Positions 14,586-16,424 of a DNA stretch of 16,424 nt are shown here, piece after piece; position 1 is the first letter of the stretch; each line of letters starts with the position of its first letter. This stretch comes from Lactobacillus sp. (GTDB taxonomy: Bacteria > Pseudomonadota > Alphaproteobacteria > RF32 > CAG-239), in the NCBI GenBank assembly GCA_031263385.1, contig JAISFX010000017.1:1-16424 (forward strand). Reading direction: 5' to 3'. The translations under genes were made by a program, and so were the position numbers. Below the pieces are notes generated by a model. The model saw nothing but the letters and a program-made list of their open reading frames with translations, did not search any database and had not been told where the DNA came from.

Positions 14586-15902
14586 TTAATCCTTTTTTGC
14601 TACCTGTTTCTCAATTTCTTTTTTCAAAGTAGGTTCTTGGTTATAAATACTCAAAGCTCTAACTAGGTCAATAGCCCTCACCAACTGATAATCCTTGGCA
14701 TCATCGGGCTTTATGGCTGCTTTTTTAGCACCTTCATCTTTGTTTTCATTGTTTTTCAGAGCATTAGAGAAATCAGCCTCGCTTCTTTCAAACCCTGTTT
14801 CAATAATCTCCAACTTAGCAGGCTTTACCTCTACATCAGGCTCAATACCCTTTGCCTGAATAGAGCGCCCTGAAGGAGTATAATAACGAGCGGTGGTCAA
14901 CCTCATCGCGCCATATTTTCCAAGAGGCACAACAGTCTGCACAGAGCCTTTACCAAAAGACTTCTCGCCCAAAATCACAGCACGTTTGTGGTCTTGCAGC
15001 GCACCGGCCACAATCTCAGACGCTGACGCTGAGCCATCATTTATAATCACAACAACAGGTAGCCCATTAGAGATATCACCTCTTTTAGCATTGTACTTAA
15101 TAGTGTCCTCTTCATGACGAGAACGTGTAGAAACAATCTCTCCTTTATCAAGGAATAAATCTGATACAGAAACCGCTTGGTCAAGCAATCCTCCCGGGTT
15201 GTTTCTCACGTCTAAGATAACGCCGGCAAGCTTCCCATTGGCTTCTTTCTTCATCTTGTTGAAAGCCTTTTCCACCTGCTTGTCTAAATCTTCACTGAAA
15301 GAAGAAATTCTTATATAAGCAACATCACCTTTAAGCTCATTTTTAACTGTCTGGATTTTAATTTCTTCTCTTTTAAGAGTAACATCAAACGGCTTTTCGT
15401 TGATTCTGCGAATAGTAAGCTTTACCTTTGTACCAACCTTACCGCGCATTTTGCCAACAGCATCGTTCAAAGACATTCCAACAACGGTTTCTCCGTCAAT
15501 ATTTGTAACATAGTCACCGGGTTTTAGCCCTGCCTTAAAAGCAGGAGTATCATCAATCGGAGACACGATTTTTACAATTCCGTTCTCCATAGTGACCTCA
15601 ATACCAAGCCCGCCAAATTTTCCTTTAGTTTGCTCATTCATATATTTGAAATCTTTGGCATCAAGAAAGCTCGAGTGAGGGTCTAAAGACACCAACATCC
15701 CATTAATGGCAGATTCTATAAGCTTTTTATCAGACACATCCTCCACATAAGAAGCCTTTGCCCTCTCCATAACCTCTCCGAAAAGATTAAGCATTTCATA
15801 AGTTTCTTTCTCATCATCTTTCACTTTCTGTTCTGCATATGCCTCCGGCACGATAACTGCTAAGCTAAATAACACTGCAAAAATAGATAATCTTTTCTTC
15901 AT
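14586..15902 (-). CDS. ctpA: C-terminal processing peptidase CtpA/Prc (S41 family)
   Basis: CtpA is an exported serine protease with a PDZ domain that cleaves periplasmic proteins, often murein hydrolases or other envelope proteins. The signal peptide is MKKRLSIFAVLFSLAVIVPE with cleavage after AYA (residue 23). Then come the N-terminal helical region, a PDZ domain at about 94-165 (FGGLGIEVTMENGIVKIVSP, AGLKPGDYVTNIDGE), and the S41 core (VAYIRISSFSE, GVILDVRNNPGGLLDQAVSV). The catalytic Ser is 293 (NDGSASASEIVAGAL) and Lys318 (GEKSFGKGSVQ), 25 residues apart as in E. coli Prc. A TTG at 15920 would add six residues, but AGAGGA seven bases before the ATG at 15902 fixes the start. EnvC lies just upstream and could be a partner or substrate. 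A PDZ-to-protease order and 438 residues are normal for CtpA. Confidence 0.96.
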   Translation of the reverse strand: MKKRLSIFAVLFSLAVIVPEAYAEQKVKDDEKETYEMLNLFGEVMERAKASYVEDVSDKKLIESAINGMLVSLDPHSSFLDAKDFKYMNEQTKGKFGGLGIEVTMENGIVKIVSPIDDTPAFKAGLKPGDYVTNIDGETVVGMSLNDAVGKMRGKVGTKVKLTIRRINEKPFDVTLKREEIKIQTVKNELKGDVAYIRISSFSEDLDKQVEKAFNKMKKEANGKLAGVILDVRNNPGGLLDQAVSVSDLFLDKGEIVSTRSRHEEDTIKYNAKRGDISNGLPVVVIINDGSASASEIVAGALQDHKRAVILGEKSFGKGSVQTVVPLGKYGAMRLTTARYYTPSGRSIQAKGIEPDVEVKPAKLEIIETGFERSEADFSNALKNNENKDEGAKKAAIKPDDAKDYQLVRAIDLVRALSIYNQEPTLKKEIEKQVAKKD

Positions 15903-15909
15903 TTTATAT

Positions 15910-15915
15910 TCCTCT
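15910..15915 (-). promoter_or_regulatory. Ribosome binding site deciding the ctpA start
   Basis: AGAGGA on the minus strand ends seven bases before the ATG at 15902. It lies inside the longer frame that could begin with TTG at 15920, so it argues against that start and for the ATG, which also gives a normal signal peptide (MKKRLS...). Confidence 0.8.
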
Positions 15916-15922
15916 TTCAATA

Positions 15923-16423
15923 CTAATTTTTTTCAATCCATCTCATTGGGTCTAATGGATTACTGTCTTTTCTTATTTCTATATATAACTTTGCGTTTGC
16001 ATCGTTAGGCATTTGTCCGATAGGCTCTCCTGCTAAAAGCATTTGTCCCGGTTCGCAGTCAACGCTTTCCATTCCTGCCAGCAAAGACAAGTACCCCTTT
16101 CCGTGGTCAATAATAATAGTGTTTCCATACCCTCTGAACGGAGCAGCAAACATCACTGAGCCATCAAACGGAGAAACCACCTGAGCCATATTTCTGGTTT
16201 TTACAACCACACCCTTAGATTTCACGCCTTTGCTCATCTCTTCATTAAACTTAGTAACTACAGATCCTCGAGCCGGCATCAAGAGCTTCCCTTTGGCTTT
16301 TATAAACTCTTCTCCTATGTCATTTATAATAGGGGGTTTTAATTTAATCAAGTCAGCTCTTTTAATCTCCTCAAGTTTTTTCGATTCCATAGCCTGCTGT
16401 TCTTCCAGAGCCTTTTTCTCAGC
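15923..16423 (-). CDS. envC: EnvC-like murein hydrolase activator, C-terminal part
   Basis: The gene is cut by the window edge: the frame continues upstream past the Met at 16390 (AEKKALEEQQ), so that Met is not the start. The visible part is the end of a Lys/Glu-rich coiled coil, then a LytM/M23 domain of about 120 residues: PARGSVVTKFNEE, VSPFDGSVMFAAPFRGYGNT, IIIDHGKGYLSLLAG, ESVDCEPGQMLLAGEPIGQM and LYIEIRKDSNPLDPMRWI. The M23 zinc ligands are missing: the first His/Asp motif is SKGVVVKT and the HxH motif is YIEIR. This is the pattern of E. coli EnvC, which activates amidases AmiA and AmiB at the division site rather than cutting peptidoglycan itself. It is followed by ctpA after 20 bases, the usual operon order. 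Confidence 0.88.
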   Translation of the reverse strand, partial: AEKKALEEQQAMESKKLEEIKRADLIKLKPPIINDIGEEFIKAKGKLLMPARGSVVTKFNEEMSKGVKSKGVVVKTRNMAQVVSPFDGSVMFAAPFRGYGNTIIIDHGKGYLSLLAGMESVDCEPGQMLLAGEPIGQMPNDANAKLYIEIRKDSNPLDPMRWIEKN

Positions 16424-16424
16424 C

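Noticed and set aside
13517..14632. A 371-codon open frame on the plus strand, antisense to the deacetylase-like gene
   Set aside because: The translation is rich in His, Phe, Ser and Ile with no family features, as expected from the complement of an AT-rich gene. The minus-strand gene has the right neighbours, spacing and homology.
15903..15920. TTG start for ctpA
   Set aside because: The frame from TTG contains the AGAGGA ribosome site for the ATG at 15902, which also gives a standard signal peptide.
15923..16423. Active M23 peptidase
   Set aside because: The zinc ligand motifs of M23 are absent (SKGVVVKT and LYIEIR), matching the non-hydrolytic EnvC type instead.
1..16424. Mobile elements, CRISPR arrays, tRNA genes, phage or toxin-antitoxin modules
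   Set aside because: No repeat arrays, transposase motifs, tRNA-like cloverleaf sequences or integrase genes were seen on either strand; the gene content is housekeeping throughout.

Overview
The window looks like chromosomal housekeeping DNA from an AT-rich (by eye about 40% GC) Gram-negative bacterium, most likely an alphaproteobacterium. The evidence is the layout: mlaF-radA-cvpA; SRP RNA-dnaX-ybaB-recR; an IalB-family protein followed by rlmN; and envC-ctpA-divergent polysaccharide deacetylase-rppH are all gene orders I associate with Alphaproteobacteria, and the GlmU-type left-handed beta-helix resembles alphaproteobacterial GlmU. The first 21 bases are Illumina TruSeq adapter, so this is the end of an assembled contig, probably metagenomic or a draft genome. 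No phage, IS, CRISPR or tRNA was seen; the genes are tightly packed.

Layout. 1-21: adapter. 23-2335 (+): end of mlaF (phospholipid transport ATPase), radA (recombination) and cvpA (membrane protein with a long charged tail). 2330-5676 (-): an SRP RNA gene, then dnaX, ybaB, recR and a free-standing GlmU acetyltransferase-like gene, closely spaced and probably one unit. 5708-7159 (-): a LppC/LpoA-type lipoprotein, divergent from rsmI and yraN (7243-8413, +). 8410-9627 (-): CCA tRNA nucleotidyltransferase. 9726-11272 (+): IalB-like periplasmic protein and rlmN. 11278-12943: three unrecognised genes with recognisable promoters or terminators around two of them. 12940-16423 (-): an envelope operon running envC (cut by the window edge), ctpA, deacetylase-like protein, rppH and a small membrane protein.

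The genes fall into four jobs: DNA replication and recombination (dnaX clamp loader, recR, radA, ybaB); RNA and translation maintenance (SRP RNA, rsmI, rlmN, cca, rppH); envelope building and turnover (mlaF, LppC, EnvC, CtpA, deacetylase-like protein, GlmU-like acetyltransferase); and unassigned small genes.

The most interesting points are: (1) a run of nine A in dnaX, placed just after the clamp-loader core, where a slip in either direction reaches a stop within two to five codons, predicting a short gamma-type DnaX; (2) a GlmU acetyltransferase half on its own in the recR operon, with the catalytic His kept but several acceptor-binding residues changed; (3) a divergent polysaccharide deacetylase whose expected metal/catalytic motifs are all replaced, suggesting a pseudoenzyme; (4) an adapter remnant that reads in frame into mlaF. 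No wholly new multi-gene system was found.
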